A DNA stretch of 54,345 nucleotides from a bacterium. GTDB taxonomy: Bacteria > Patescibacteriota > Microgenomatia > Daviesbacterales > UBA10151. The stretch is taken from the NCBI GenBank assembly GCA_021786105.1, contig JAJYNW010000003.1, positions 1 through 54,345 on the forward strand, read 5' to 3'. Position 1 is the first letter of the stretch; each line of letters starts with the position of its first letter. Made by a program: the position numbers and the translations under genes. Of the stretch, positions 8,911-16,714 are shown one piece after another. Below the pieces are notes generated by a model. It saw nothing but the letters and a program-made list of their open reading frames with translations. It searched no databases and was not told the origin of the DNA.

Positions 8911-9555
8911 ATGCCAGCCAGAATCATTCCTCTAGTTAATGGCCAGTTTTATCATGTCTATAACCGTGGAGTAGAAAAAAGACGAATCTTCGAAAATAGG
9001 GGAACATACGCAAGATTCTTACAAACAATTAATTATTACCGATTAGAAGGACCTAAACCAAAATTTTCTAACTTCATCAAATATAAAGTATTCAAGCCTA
9101 ATCCAGATAAAAAGATTGTTGATATTATCTGTTACTGTCTAATGCCAAATCACTTCCATTTTCTGATCAAACAATTAAAAGAAGGTGGGATAAGTGAATT
9201 TATCAGCAAGCTCACCAACAGCTATACTAAATTTTATAATACTAAATTCAACAGAGTTGGGCCTTTATTACAAGGGCAATTTAAAGCAGTTTTGATTGAA
9301 TCAGATGAGCAATTAGTCCATGTTTCCCGTTATATACACTTAAATCCTGTTTCCTCGTTCTTAGCGGAAACACCTGAAGATTACGAATGGTCATCCTACA
9401 GTGAATATTTTAAAAACAAGGGGATTTGCATAAAAGAAGAAATACTCAGTTTTTTTAAATCTGCCGTCAATTATAAAAAATTCGTTGATGATCAAATTGG
9501 CTATGCGCAGGAATTGGAATTAATCAAACACCAATTACTAGATGCTGAAGATTAA
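8911..9555 (+). CDS. REP-associated tyrosine transposase (RAYT, Y1/IS200-like HUH family)
   Basis: Single-strand DNA transposase that nicks at hairpins through one catalytic tyrosine. The N-terminus GQFYHVYNRGVEKRRIF and the metal-binding MPNHFHFLIKQ (HxH) are typical. The catalytic tyrosine is probably in the helix NSYTKFYNTKF, followed by GPLLQGQFKAV and the conserved HVSRYIHLNP, WSSY blocks. The frame is intact at 214 residues. Matching hairpins lie on both sides, defining a unit of about 740 bp. It is oriented opposite to cobO and nrdJ and separates them. A GGTAA/TTACC mini-palindrome lies just ahead of the start. Confidence 0.93.
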   Translation: MPARIIPLVNGQFYHVYNRGVEKRRIFENRGTYARFLQTINYYRLEGPKPKFSNFIKYKVFKPNPDKKIVDIICYCLMPNHFHFLIKQLKEGGISEFISKLTNSYTKFYNTKFNRVGPLLQGQFKAVLIESDEQLVHVSRYIHLNPVSSFLAETPEDYEWSSYSEYFKNKGICIKEEILSFFKSAVNYKKFVDDQIGYAQELELIKHQLLDAED

Positions 9556-9562
9556 GTACCTG

Positions 9563-9591
9563 CTTCCACCCCCGAGGTGGAAGTGTATTGA
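9563..9591 (+). repeat. Right hairpin of the RAYT-type transposase unit
   Basis: Palindrome CTTCCACC-CCCGA-GGTGGAAG followed after one base by GTATTGA, a direct copy of the arrangement at 8850-8878. The two hairpins differ by a few bases in loop and outer stem. It lies 8 nt after the transposase stop codon. Confidence 0.78.
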
Positions 9592-9606
9592 ATATGAATA
9601 TAATTA

Positions 9607-9747
9607 ATAAATTAGTGTTTTATGGAGTATTTGAAGACATTAACGCAGCCATTACCAGAGAAAAACAAATCAAAGTGGTTCGAGAGAGAAGAAATTAAAA
9701 CTCATTGAATCAAAGAATTCTGGATTTGAGGATTTATGTGGTTCCAG
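9607..9747 (+). pseudogene. Relic of a GIY-YIG endonuclease gene, truncated and frameshifted
   Basis: The plus strand encodes KLVFYGVFEDINAAITREKQI, the middle of the small GIY-YIG (UPF0213-like) nuclease family, then a stop. After a one-base shift the expected continuation appears as REKKLKLIESKNSGFEDL. The N-terminal GIY-YIG core is missing, and the relic begins about 16 nt after the right hairpin of the transposase unit. Insertion of that unit, or a deletion next to it, probably removed the front half. Confidence 0.8.
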
Positions 9748-9773
9748 TGTCAGGTAGAATTATCCTGAGCCAG

Positions 9774-9804
9774 ATTGTTTCGTCGCTACGCTCCTCGCAA
9801 TGAC
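9774..9804 (+). repeat. Intergenic repeat-like motif with ATTG/CAAT ends
   Basis: A 31-nt segment that begins ATTG and ends CAATGAC and is noncoding. From memory it resembles a short motif often seen in bacterial intergenic DNA and after decayed GIY-YIG genes. Only one copy is visible here, so calling it a repeat is based on recollection, not on this window. Confidence 0.35.
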
Positions 9805-9813
9805 AATACAGAA

Positions 9814-9860
9814 TCAACACATGCTGTAGCCACAACTGTGGCACTTTTTAAGGACAACGT
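9814..9860 (-). pseudogene. Second, orphan copy of the nrdJ 3' end
   Basis: The minus strand reads LKKCHSCGYSMC then TGA, matching the last residues of nrdJ (CKKCHSCGYSMC) exactly 99 nt further downstream. Over the last 30 nt the copies differ at four positions, all synonymous C/T changes, while sequence further upstream is degraded. This is a leftover end of another nrdJ allele, not part of the present gene. Confidence 0.8.
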
Positions 9861-9912
9861 AGCCGTTACAAGACAACGATCATTGTAACAGGCAGAGTTT
9901 TCGCAAGAAATG

Positions 9913-12531
9913 TCAACACATACTGTAACCACAACTATGACATTTCTTACAGCCTTCTTCCATCACAAAAGAGGCTGAGCCGCATTCGGGACAAAGATCA
10001 GCATTAACATTAGACTGCGGTTTGTAGGCGGTTTGCGCTTCATCGCTGTTGTTATCATTAATTGTCAGATTTAATGGTATTGTCTCCATGCTGGTCTGCG
10101 GGGTCATTGATAAATCCTCCGCCAAAGTTTTGGCAATAGCATCAGCCAAGCTCATCACCCGATTTTTCCCAAAACCAACACTGGATGCTCCCCCAATACC
10201 TTTGAGTTGATTAACAATCTTCAAAGCCACTGCTTTAGGATCAGTCTCTTTAGCGCCTCGGGCCAATCTCAAAGACAAAGATACTAATCTACCCATGGCT
10301 TCCGCATCAGCCATAGTGTGCATTCCCGCTCTTCCCACAGTTACAAACACCTCAAAAGGCTGATCATCTTCATCTCGGTTAACCGTGACAAAAGCTTCTC
10401 CCACCGGGGTAGAAATTTTATAAGTCCGACCCCGTAAAATCATCGGCCTTTCAGCCACCGGAGCGGCCGGATTCTCTTTGGCAGCATTCAAAGAAGATGA
10501 AACATTCAAAACCTGGGTACTCTTGGAGCCATCCCGATAAATTGTAATGCCGTTACAACCCAACTCATAAGCCATCACGTAGGCAGTGCGGACATCATCA
10601 CGGGTTGCAGAATTGGGAAGGTTAATGGTTTTGGATACTCCGTTATCCGTATGTCTCTGGAAGGCGGCCTGCATTTTAACGTGCCAAACCGGGTCAATCT
10701 CCTGAGCCGTTACAAATACCTTCTGGTACTCTTCCGGCACCTCAGCTAGACCTTTAACAGATCCGTGCTCCAACACCTTAGCAGCTAAGTCATCGCTGTA
10801 AAATCCTTCCCTTTGGGCGATCTCAGTAAAAGTTTTATTGGCAATAGTTAAAATCCGGTACTGATCACCTTTGGCTTTAGCTTTGTGAATATAGGCTAAG
10901 GCAAACACCGGCTCAATACCGGAAGAGCAATCACCAATAATGGAAATGGTGCCGGTCGGCGCAATGGTGGTAATGGTGGAATTTCTGATCTGTCTTCCTC
11001 CCGCATAAGCATAAGAGGCTGGCCGATTTCTAAAGGCTGAGGCATCCTTATCAGCATAAATTGAGTTTACCCAATTCGGAAAAGCGCCATGGTCTTCTGC
11101 CAACTCCTCAGACGTCTTGTGCCCTTCCTCGTTAATAAACTTCATCAAGCTTTCGGCCAATTGCAGCGCTTCATCAGAATCGTAAGGAATCTTTAATTTG
11201 AAAAGCATATCAGCAAAACCCATTACCCCCAAGCCAATTCTTCTATTACCATGCACCTGATCATAAATTTGCTTTAAGGTGTAAGGATTGGTTTGTACTA
11301 CGTTATCTAAAAAGCGGACTGCAGTCCGGGTTACCCTCTTTAGCTCTTCCCAATTCACATCCGATCCATCAGGCAATACAAACTTACCCAGATTAATTGA
11401 TCCCAAGTTGCAGGCATCCCAAGGTGCTAGCGGCTGCTCTCCGCAAGGATTAGTTGATTCAATCGTCTCCAAAGACGGAATCGGGTTTGCAGGAGAGTCA
11501 TTAATCCTGTCAATAAAGATAAGCCCCGGATCACCTGTTTTCCAGGCCCGTTCAATTATTTCATCAAAAACCTGCGTTGCATTGAGTTTACCGACCGCTT
11601 CCCCGTTATGCGGAATAATCAGTTCATAATCTTCACCCATTTTCACTGCCTCCATGAATTTATCCGTGATAGCTACCGAGATATTAAAATTGGCAATTTG
11701 TTTATCCAAAAGCAGCGTTTTAACATATTCTCTCGCCCCATCATCCGGTAAAAGCGGCGCAATCTGCTCATAAACCGGTTTATTCAAATCATCCAGTTCT
11801 GCCTTACAACGGATAAACTCTAAAATATCCGGATGATCCACCCGCAAGATTCCCATATTAGCCCCGCGTCTGGTCCCACCCTGTTTAATGGATTCTGTAG
11901 CGGCATTAAATACCTTCAAAAACGACACTGGACCGGAAGCCACCCCACCAGTGGTTTTAACAATACTGCCGGCAGGGCGAAGCCGGGAAAAAGCAAATCC
12001 GGTTCCGCCACCGGTCTGGTGAATTAAGGCAGCGTACTTGACGGCATCAAAAATTTCCGGCAGAGAATCACCCACCGGTAAGACAAAACAAGCCGAATAC
12101 TGCAAGCCATTTTGCTTTCCGGCATTCATAATGGTGGGGGAATTAGGCAAAAACTCCTGTCGCACCATCATGGTATAAAACTCTTTAGCCAAATTTTCCA
12201 CGAACTGCGGTTTCACTCCAAAATCAAAATCACCTGAAGCCACATCGTAGGCTATCCGCCAAAACCTTTCTGCCACAGTTTCCGCAACTTCTAAATTACC
12301 CCCCTTGAGGAGATATCTTTCCTGTAAAATTTTGTTTGAGCTTTCTGAAAATGTTGGTTGGGGCAAACCGACCGGAATTTCCGGCATCTTTTTGTAACGG
12401 GGAATAAACCTGGTTTCAAAAGTCCGAACGCTTTGATCTAAACCATTTGTTTTATGTTCACCATTAGTCTTTCTTTTACCCTGGGTTCTTGATACTGAAA
12501 CAATTTGTGAGGTAGTGTTAGTTTTTTTCAT
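9913..12531 (-). CDS. nrdJ: Adenosylcobalamin-dependent ribonucleotide reductase (class II)
   Basis: Makes deoxyribonucleotides from ribonucleotides with an adenosylcobalamin radical and no oxygen. The signature NPCGEQPLAPW near residue 375 carries the radical Cys and Glu, with SACFV earlier as one redox cysteine and a glycine-rich GTRRGANMG and PTGTIS later. The C-terminal zinc-ribbon-like tail (CPECG...CKKCHSCGYSMC) is typical of B12-dependent enzymes of this type. Length (872) fits the short NrdJ form. The start overlaps the nrdR stop by four bases (ATGA), so the two are translationally coupled. Confidence 0.97.
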   Translation of the reverse strand: MKKTNTTSQIVSVSRTQGKRKTNGEHKTNGLDQSVRTFETRFIPRYKKMPEIPVGLPQPTFSESSNKILQERYLLKGGNLEVAETVAERFWRIAYDVASGDFDFGVKPQFVENLAKEFYTMMVRQEFLPNSPTIMNAGKQNGLQYSACFVLPVGDSLPEIFDAVKYAALIHQTGGGTGFAFSRLRPAGSIVKTTGGVASGPVSFLKVFNAATESIKQGGTRRGANMGILRVDHPDILEFIRCKAELDDLNKPVYEQIAPLLPDDGAREYVKTLLLDKQIANFNISVAITDKFMEAVKMGEDYELIIPHNGEAVGKLNATQVFDEIIERAWKTGDPGLIFIDRINDSPANPIPSLETIESTNPCGEQPLAPWDACNLGSINLGKFVLPDGSDVNWEELKRVTRTAVRFLDNVVQTNPYTLKQIYDQVHGNRRIGLGVMGFADMLFKLKIPYDSDEALQLAESLMKFINEEGHKTSEELAEDHGAFPNWVNSIYADKDASAFRNRPASYAYAGGRQIRNSTITTIAPTGTISIIGDCSSGIEPVFALAYIHKAKAKGDQYRILTIANKTFTEIAQREGFYSDDLAAKVLEHGSVKGLAEVPEEYQKVFVTAQEIDPVWHVKMQAAFQRHTDNGVSKTINLPNSATRDDVRTAYVMAYELGCNGITIYRDGSKSTQVLNVSSSLNAAKENPAAPVAERPMILRGRTYKISTPVGEAFVTVNRDEDDQPFEVFVTVGRAGMHTMADAEAMGRLVSLSLRLARGAKETDPKAVALKIVNQLKGIGGASSVGFGKNRVMSLADAIAKTLAEDLSMTPQTSMETIPLNLTINDNNSDEAQTAYKPQSNVNADLCPECGSASFVMEEGCKKCHSCGYSMC

Positions 12532-12968
12532 AAAGTCTCTAATTCCTTCTTAAAATCCTTTGGGTCAGAAAAGGTCCGATAAACGCTGGCAAACCGTAAA
12601 TAAGCTACCGAATCCAGCTTCTTTAACTCTGAAAGAACCCATTTACCCAAAGTCTGGGAAGGGATTTCTTTCAAACCTTTAGTCCTAATCCGGCCTTCTA
12701 TTCTATCAAGTATCTCTGAAACCTTGTCAATCCCCGGTCTTTTTTCCAAAGCTTTCCTTAAACCCGCTTGTAGTTTTTCCTTTGCGAAAGGCTGTCGCTT
12801 GCCATCCTTTTTCAAAACCAAAAGCTCGATCTCCGCCAAAATCTCGTAGGTAGTAAAACGTTTAGCGCATTTTAAACACTCGCGTCGCCTTCTCACCTCA
12901 CCACGGCTATCAACAGACCTTTTGTCTACAACTTTACTTAAATTACTTTGGCAAAAAGGGCATTTCAT
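12528..12968 (-). CDS. nrdR: Transcriptional repressor NrdR
   Basis: Nucleotide-sensing repressor of ribonucleotide reductase genes. The N-terminal zinc ribbon CPFC...CLKC is followed by RRRRECLKCAKRFTTYE and an ATP-cone (about residues 47-136) with the usual VLKKDGKRQPF opening and VAYLRFASVYR close. Length 146 is normal. It is the first gene of an nrdR-nrdJ operon. No strong Shine-Dalgarno site precedes the ATG; a structured leader with competing pairings occupies that region. Confidence 0.96.
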   Translation of the reverse strand: MKCPFCQSNLSKVVDKRSVDSRGEVRRRRECLKCAKRFTTYEILAEIELLVLKKDGKRQPFAKEKLQAGLRKALEKRPGIDKVSEILDRIEGRIRTKGLKEIPSQTLGKWVLSELKKLDSVAYLRFASVYRTFSDPKDFKKELETL

Positions 12969-12974
12969 TGTTTT

Positions 12975-13107
12975 GGACTTTTCGAACTAACCAATTTTTG
13001 TTTATTTATGTTTTCTGTCAAAAAGTCCATCACGACCTAAAAGATCGTAATGGACAAATCGGCAGAAAGAATTAATTAACATATTTAGGTATGTACCGAT
13101 TTAGTCC
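12975..13107 (-). promoter_or_regulatory. Structured nrdR leader with mutually exclusive pairings
   Basis: In transcript order four segments carry GGAC/GUCC cores: 13107-13096 (GGACUAAAUCGG), 13062-13052 (CCGAUUUGUCC), a hairpin 13055-13025 (GUCCAUUACGA...UCGUGAUGGAC) and 13028-13021 with 12982-12975 (GGACUUUU / AAAAGUCC). The hairpin reuses the bases of both flanking helices, so it excludes them. It has G-U pairs only when read on the minus strand, which supports an RNA function. The last arm ends 6 nt before the nrdR ATG, so one state would cover the ribosome site. Confidence 0.6.
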
Positions 13108-13119
13108 AAAACGTATTCT

Positions 13120-13167
13120 AGCATAGCATGTTGATATCTTGGAGTGTCAATATACAATATATGGTGC
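13120..13167 (-). promoter_or_regulatory. Putative nrdR-nrdJ promoter with an NrdR box
   Basis: On the minus strand GCACCATATATTGTAT (13167-13152) closely resembles the NrdR box (acaCtATATAttGtgt). Two bases downstream is TTGACA (13150-13145), then 19 nt and TATGCT (13125-13120) preceded by TGC as an extended -10. A second NrdR box at the usual spacing was not found. Autoregulation of nrdR-nrdJ is inferred. Confidence 0.55.
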
Positions 13168-13180
13168 AATGCAACCATAC

Positions 13181-13873
13181 TTACTGCTGGGAATTTAAGA
13201 TGACAACTTTTTGCATCACATCTCCGACCGCTATTTTTTCCACTACATCCATGCCGGAAATTACCTGACCGAAAATTGTGTATTTTTTCGGTAATTCCGG
13301 ATGATCATCCAGCATGATGAAAAACTGACTGCCGTTGGTGTCTGGGCCCGCATTAGCCATAGCCACAATCCCCTTTGTATAGTCTCGGATTACTGGCTCA
13401 TCGGCAAATTTATATCCCGGTCCTCCAGTACCGTCCCCATTGGGATCACCACCCTGTATCACAAAACCAGGCTCTACTCGATGAAAAGTCAAACCGTCAT
13501 AAAAACCACTGGATGCCAAAACTATAAAATTAGAAGCAGCCATAGTGGCTTCCGGATAAATTTGAAATTTGATTACACCTTTGGCTGTCTGAATTGCGGC
13601 TGTTTTATTTTGTAAAACTTCCGGCTTTAAAGTTCCCGGAAACTGAGATAGCTTTTTGTTTTTGGACAAAGGTAGGTCCGTTGCTTGCGGTTGCTGCTGT
13701 CCATTGGCCGGCTGGGGAGATTTATTGATCATAAAAGTCAAATCCTGTGGTGACGGAGAAGGAGAAGCAGATGCACTGCCAACTTCCTGATTAAATTTTG
13801 TAATAGCAAAGTACACGCCTACTCCAATTACGAAAATAATTAAAAGAGTTCCCAGAACACGCTGGTTGGTCAT
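13181..13873 (-). CDS. Cyclophilin-type peptidyl-prolyl isomerase, membrane anchored
   Basis: Proline isomerase assisting folding outside the cytoplasm. The best start is the ATG at MTNQRVL; the track starts nine codons earlier at TTG. A single N-terminal membrane span (LGTLLIIFVIGVGVYFAI) is followed by a Ser/Pro linker (about 35-90) and the cyclophilin domain with FHRVEPGFVIQGGDPNGDGTGGPGYKF and NGSQFFIM, containing the catalytic Arg and substrate pocket. It lies between the nrdR leader and the DUF4118 kinase, on the same strand as both. Confidence 0.95.
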   Translation of the reverse strand: MTNQRVLGTLLIIFVIGVGVYFAITKFNQEVGSASASPSPSPQDLTFMINKSPQPANGQQQPQATDLPLSKNKKLSQFPGTLKPEVLQNKTAAIQTAKGVIKFQIYPEATMAASNFIVLASSGFYDGLTFHRVEPGFVIQGGDPNGDGTGGPGYKFADEPVIRDYTKGIVAMANAGPDTNGSQFFIMLDDHPELPKKYTIFGQVISGMDVVEKIAVGDVMQKVVILNSQQ

Positions 13874-13916
13874 CGCCAAATATATAACACCAAATACCAA
13901 TTATGACAAGGAGTAT

Positions 13917-14987
13917 TTAGTAATTCTTCGGCATTTCTAAATAAAAAGTAGAACCTTTGCCTCCGTTACTTTTAACATGCAATTTTCCATTATAATGCTT
14001 GATAATTTGTGAAGAAATAAAAAGACCCAAGCCCAAACCCTCCACCCTGCCTTGCTGAGTCCTTCTGGAGCGATAAAAGTGCTTAAAGATAGCTTTTTGC
14101 TCTGGTCTGGGTATCCCTATTCCATAATCTTTGACAGCCAGAATTACCCCTTCTCTTTTACCTTTGAGCCTAACTTTAATTGGGCTTTGCTCCGGCGAAT
14201 ACTTAATTGCATTTGTTAATAAGTTTGTAATAACTTGCCCAAGCCTATATCCGTCGGCTTTGATAATCTTACGGGTTTTCCCAGAAACTATTATCTCTCT
14301 TTTGCTGTTAATAATCTGTTGATTGCTTACAATTTTTCGAATTAGACTGTCAAAATCAAATAACTCATCTTTATATAAAAATCTTCCTATTTCAATTCTA
14401 GACACATCTAATAAGTCATTTATTAATTCCAGTAACCTTTCTGCCTGAACATCTATTTCTCTTATATATCCAAATGACTTATTTTTACCACTTTTTTTAA
14501 GCTTTTTTTGAAGTAAACCAATATACCCCTTAATCACCGCGAGCGGGTTTTTTATCTCATGAGCTGCCAAAGCTACAAACTGATCCTTTTGAAATTCAGC
14601 TTCATATCTAGCTTCACTGATTAAACTAACGAAAAAACCTAAAATCATATAAATAAAAGTCAGGATAAAATCCTCAAATCCTGAGTGCAAAGGAAGATCT
14701 ACCCTGAGAAACGTCAGATAGCTTATAATACCCGTAAGAACCGTTACGAGCACCCCAGGACCTAAGCCCCCATACCAAGAGCTGGCTGTCACGACCAAAA
14801 TAAGCATGAAAAGCGATAGAGCTTGGACATGAATTAAATTAGGATATATATTCAAAGTTAAATAGAACAAAGAAAATACCAACAAAAAGACAACAATTGA
14901 GAAACTGTATCTTTTAAACCTGGTCCTTTTCCGGAAATAGGCCAGTTTCACCAAATGGAATTTGAACCTGAACCACAGTTCTTCCAC
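13917..14987 (-). CDS. Sensor histidine kinase with DUF4118/KdpD-like membrane domain
   Basis: Four hydrophobic spans in the first 120 residues form a KdpD-type membrane module (WYGGLGPGVLVTVLTGI is its hallmark). HisKA follows with AAHEIKNPLAVIKGY near residue 143, then an HATPase with NLLTNAIKYSP, DYGIGIP and GLGLGLFIS. There is no Usp or KdpD N-domain and no receiver gene beside it. The start is GTG, whose G is the last base of the TAG stop of the carboxypeptidase gene, so its translation is coupled to that gene. A role in sensing envelope state is inferred from this coupling. Confidence 0.92.
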   Translation of the reverse strand: MEELWFRFKFHLVKLAYFRKRTRFKRYSFSIVVFLLVFSLFYLTLNIYPNLIHVQALSLFMLILVVTASSWYGGLGPGVLVTVLTGIISYLTFLRVDLPLHSGFEDFILTFIYMILGFFVSLISEARYEAEFQKDQFVALAAHEIKNPLAVIKGYIGLLQKKLKKSGKNKSFGYIREIDVQAERLLELINDLLDVSRIEIGRFLYKDELFDFDSLIRKIVSNQQIINSKREIIVSGKTRKIIKADGYRLGQVITNLLTNAIKYSPEQSPIKVRLKGKREGVILAVKDYGIGIPRPEQKAIFKHFYRSRRTQQGRVEGLGLGLFISSQIIKHYNGKLHVKSNGGKGSTFYLEMPKNY

Positions 14988-15898
14988 TACTTCATTTTAC
15001 CAAATGAGTAATCTAAAAGCTCCCTGGCCTCATCTCTCCTGTCTTCAGAACCCAAAAGCACCCCTACCACCTCCTGGTCATCCTTCCTTGCCAGCGTTAT
15101 CAAAGTCAAGCCTGCTTCAGGAGTATAACCCGTCTTAAACCCCACCACCCCCGGATAAGTGGTTAACAGGTTAATTCCGGAATACATATCGTAATCCTGA
15201 TGATTTTCTGTTTGTGGCAAATAAATGTGACTTTGTGAAGATATATCCACAACTTGTGGGAAGTAACGAATCAGGAATCTGGTCAAAAGAGCTAAATCAT
15301 ATGCTGTTGAGTAAGAATTATTTGTATCTTCGTCCAGTCCGGTAGGATTGGCATAAAATGTATCATTCATTCCTAATTGCTTTGCCTTATCATTCATCAA
15401 CTTAACAAACTCCTCTCTGTCTCCAGTAACCCCCTCTGCCAAAATTTCTGCCGCATCATTGGCCGAGACTAAAAATATCCCATCCAGAAGCTCTTTTAGA
15501 GTTAACTTCTCACCAGCTATAAGCAACATTTTATCCGGCTCCATGTCGGCTGCTTGCTGGCTGACCGTAAACTGATCCTCCATGCTTTTGTGTTCCAAAG
15601 CCACCAGCACAGTCATCACTTTAACCAAAGACGCAATCGGCAACCTTTGGTGAATATTTTTTGAATAAAACACCTCACCGTTTTTGGTATCGGTAAAAAA
15701 GGCTGCCTTGGCACTTATAATTGGCGCATCCTGTTTATCCTCAGATACTTGAGGAAACCACTGATTTACTCCTAAAACATTTTCTTCCTTTAAGAGAGGA
15801 GAGATTAAATCAACTGAGACTTTTTTTCCCGTTAAATTGAGTATTAAAAATGAACACAAAGTTACCAGGATAATGGATAAAAAAGTAAGTTTCTTCAT
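14987..15898 (-). CDS. dacA: D-alanyl-D-alanine carboxypeptidase (PBP5/6 type, S11)
   Basis: Trims the terminal D-Ala from peptidoglycan stem peptides. An N-terminal signal or anchor (FLSIILVTLCSFLILNL) precedes the serine hydrolase domain with SLVK (SxxK nucleophile) near residue 91, SAND (SxN) and FKTGYTPEAG (KTG). The PBP5 C-terminal stalk domain is missing, giving 303 residues. It runs divergently from the L,D-transpeptidase with 27 nt between the start codons, and the pair would act on the same peptide tail. Confidence 0.95.
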   Translation of the reverse strand: MKKLTFLSIILVTLCSFLILNLTGKKVSVDLISPLLKEENVLGVNQWFPQVSEDKQDAPIISAKAAFFTDTKNGEVFYSKNIHQRLPIASLVKVMTVLVALEHKSMEDQFTVSQQAADMEPDKMLLIAGEKLTLKELLDGIFLVSANDAAEILAEGVTGDREEFVKLMNDKAKQLGMNDTFYANPTGLDEDTNNSYSTAYDLALLTRFLIRYFPQVVDISSQSHIYLPQTENHQDYDMYSGINLLTTYPGVVGFKTGYTPEAGLTLITLARKDDQEVVGVLLGSEDRRDEARELLDYSFGKMK

Positions 15899-15925
15899 AG
15901 AGAAGATTATTCATCATACCAAACA

Positions 15926-16714
15926 ATGCAAGAAGACAAACTGCCTCTTGACGCCACTATCAGCTTTGCCTCAAAATTAAATTGGGGAGTTATGCTGCAC
16001 CGTTTACTGCCTGTTTTACTGGTTGTCGCTGTAATCATTTACACTGCTTTTAATTTTCAATCCCTAAGAAGGACTATTGCCTATAGATTGCATATTTCCG
16101 GCGACTCCACTACCTCCTGCTGTGATGCTGCTAAAGTCGCCAAATCCGACGGGAAGTTTGATGAAAACGCTTCGGTGGCTATCTTTAATAACCAGGTTAT
16201 TGATTACCCAAAAACTTCCCTGGCTTACGCATACTCTCAAACTTTAGCTCAAAACACCAATAGCGACCAGGCGGTTTTGGGAACTACCAATGCCAGCGGG
16301 GAGGAAAGATGGATTGATGTATCTTTAGATGAACAAAGAGTGAGGGCCTGGGAGGGAAATAAATTAGTTATGGAATTCCCTATTTCTTCTGGTCTCTGGG
16401 CACCCACCCCTAAGGGAACATTTAATATCTGGTATAAAACCCGCAGCCAAAGAATGGCAGGAGGATCAAGGGATATGGGCACTTATTACGACTTACCTAA
16501 TGTGCCAAATAATATGTTTTTCTATCAAGGTTTTGCACTGCACGGCGCTTACTGGCACAATAATTTTGGTCACCCTATGAGTCATGGCTGCGTTAATGAA
16601 CCATTAGCCAGCGCTGCCCAAATCTTTGATTGGGCCGGCCCGGTTTTGCCTCCGGGCCAAGGCGCAGTCAGGGCCACTCCGGAAAACCCCGGTACCAGAG
16701 TAGTAGTACACTAA
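15926..16714 (+). CDS. L,D-transpeptidase (YkuD domain), membrane anchored
   Basis: Forms 3-3 peptidoglycan cross-links or attaches proteins to the wall through a catalytic cysteine. A cytoplasmic N-terminus of about 22 residues precedes a membrane span (LLPVLLVVAVIIYTAFNF), then a linker and the YkuD domain from about residue 125. The active-site pattern FALHGAYWHNNFGHPMSHGC is complete. The 3' end overlaps the convergent PfkB kinase by 4 nt. With the D,D-carboxypeptidase next door producing tetrapeptide acceptors, the pair forms a cross-linking module. Confidence 0.93.
   Translation: MQEDKLPLDATISFASKLNWGVMLHRLLPVLLVVAVIIYTAFNFQSLRRTIAYRLHISGDSTTSCCDAAKVAKSDGKFDENASVAIFNNQVIDYPKTSLAYAYSQTLAQNTNSDQAVLGTTNASGEERWIDVSLDEQRVRAWEGNKLVMEFPISSGLWAPTPKGTFNIWYKTRSQRMAGGSRDMGTYYDLPNVPNNMFFYQGFALHGAYWHNNFGHPMSHGCVNEPLASAAQIFDWAGPVLPPGQGAVRATPENPGTRVVVH

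Noticed and set aside
9814-9915. Stop-codon read-through or UGA recoding giving nrdJ a 33-codon extension
   Set aside because: The extension is in frame and ends like nrdJ, but contains a second UGA, and UGA clearly ends many genes here; a relic tail fits better.
12975-13107. Adenosylcobalamin riboswitch upstream of nrdR-nrdJ
   Set aside because: No B12-box or GCCACUG-type core is present; the structure is of another kind.
13301-13615. 104-residue plus-strand ORF in the cyclophilin gene
   Set aside because: Antisense to conserved cyclophilin motifs with no independent support.
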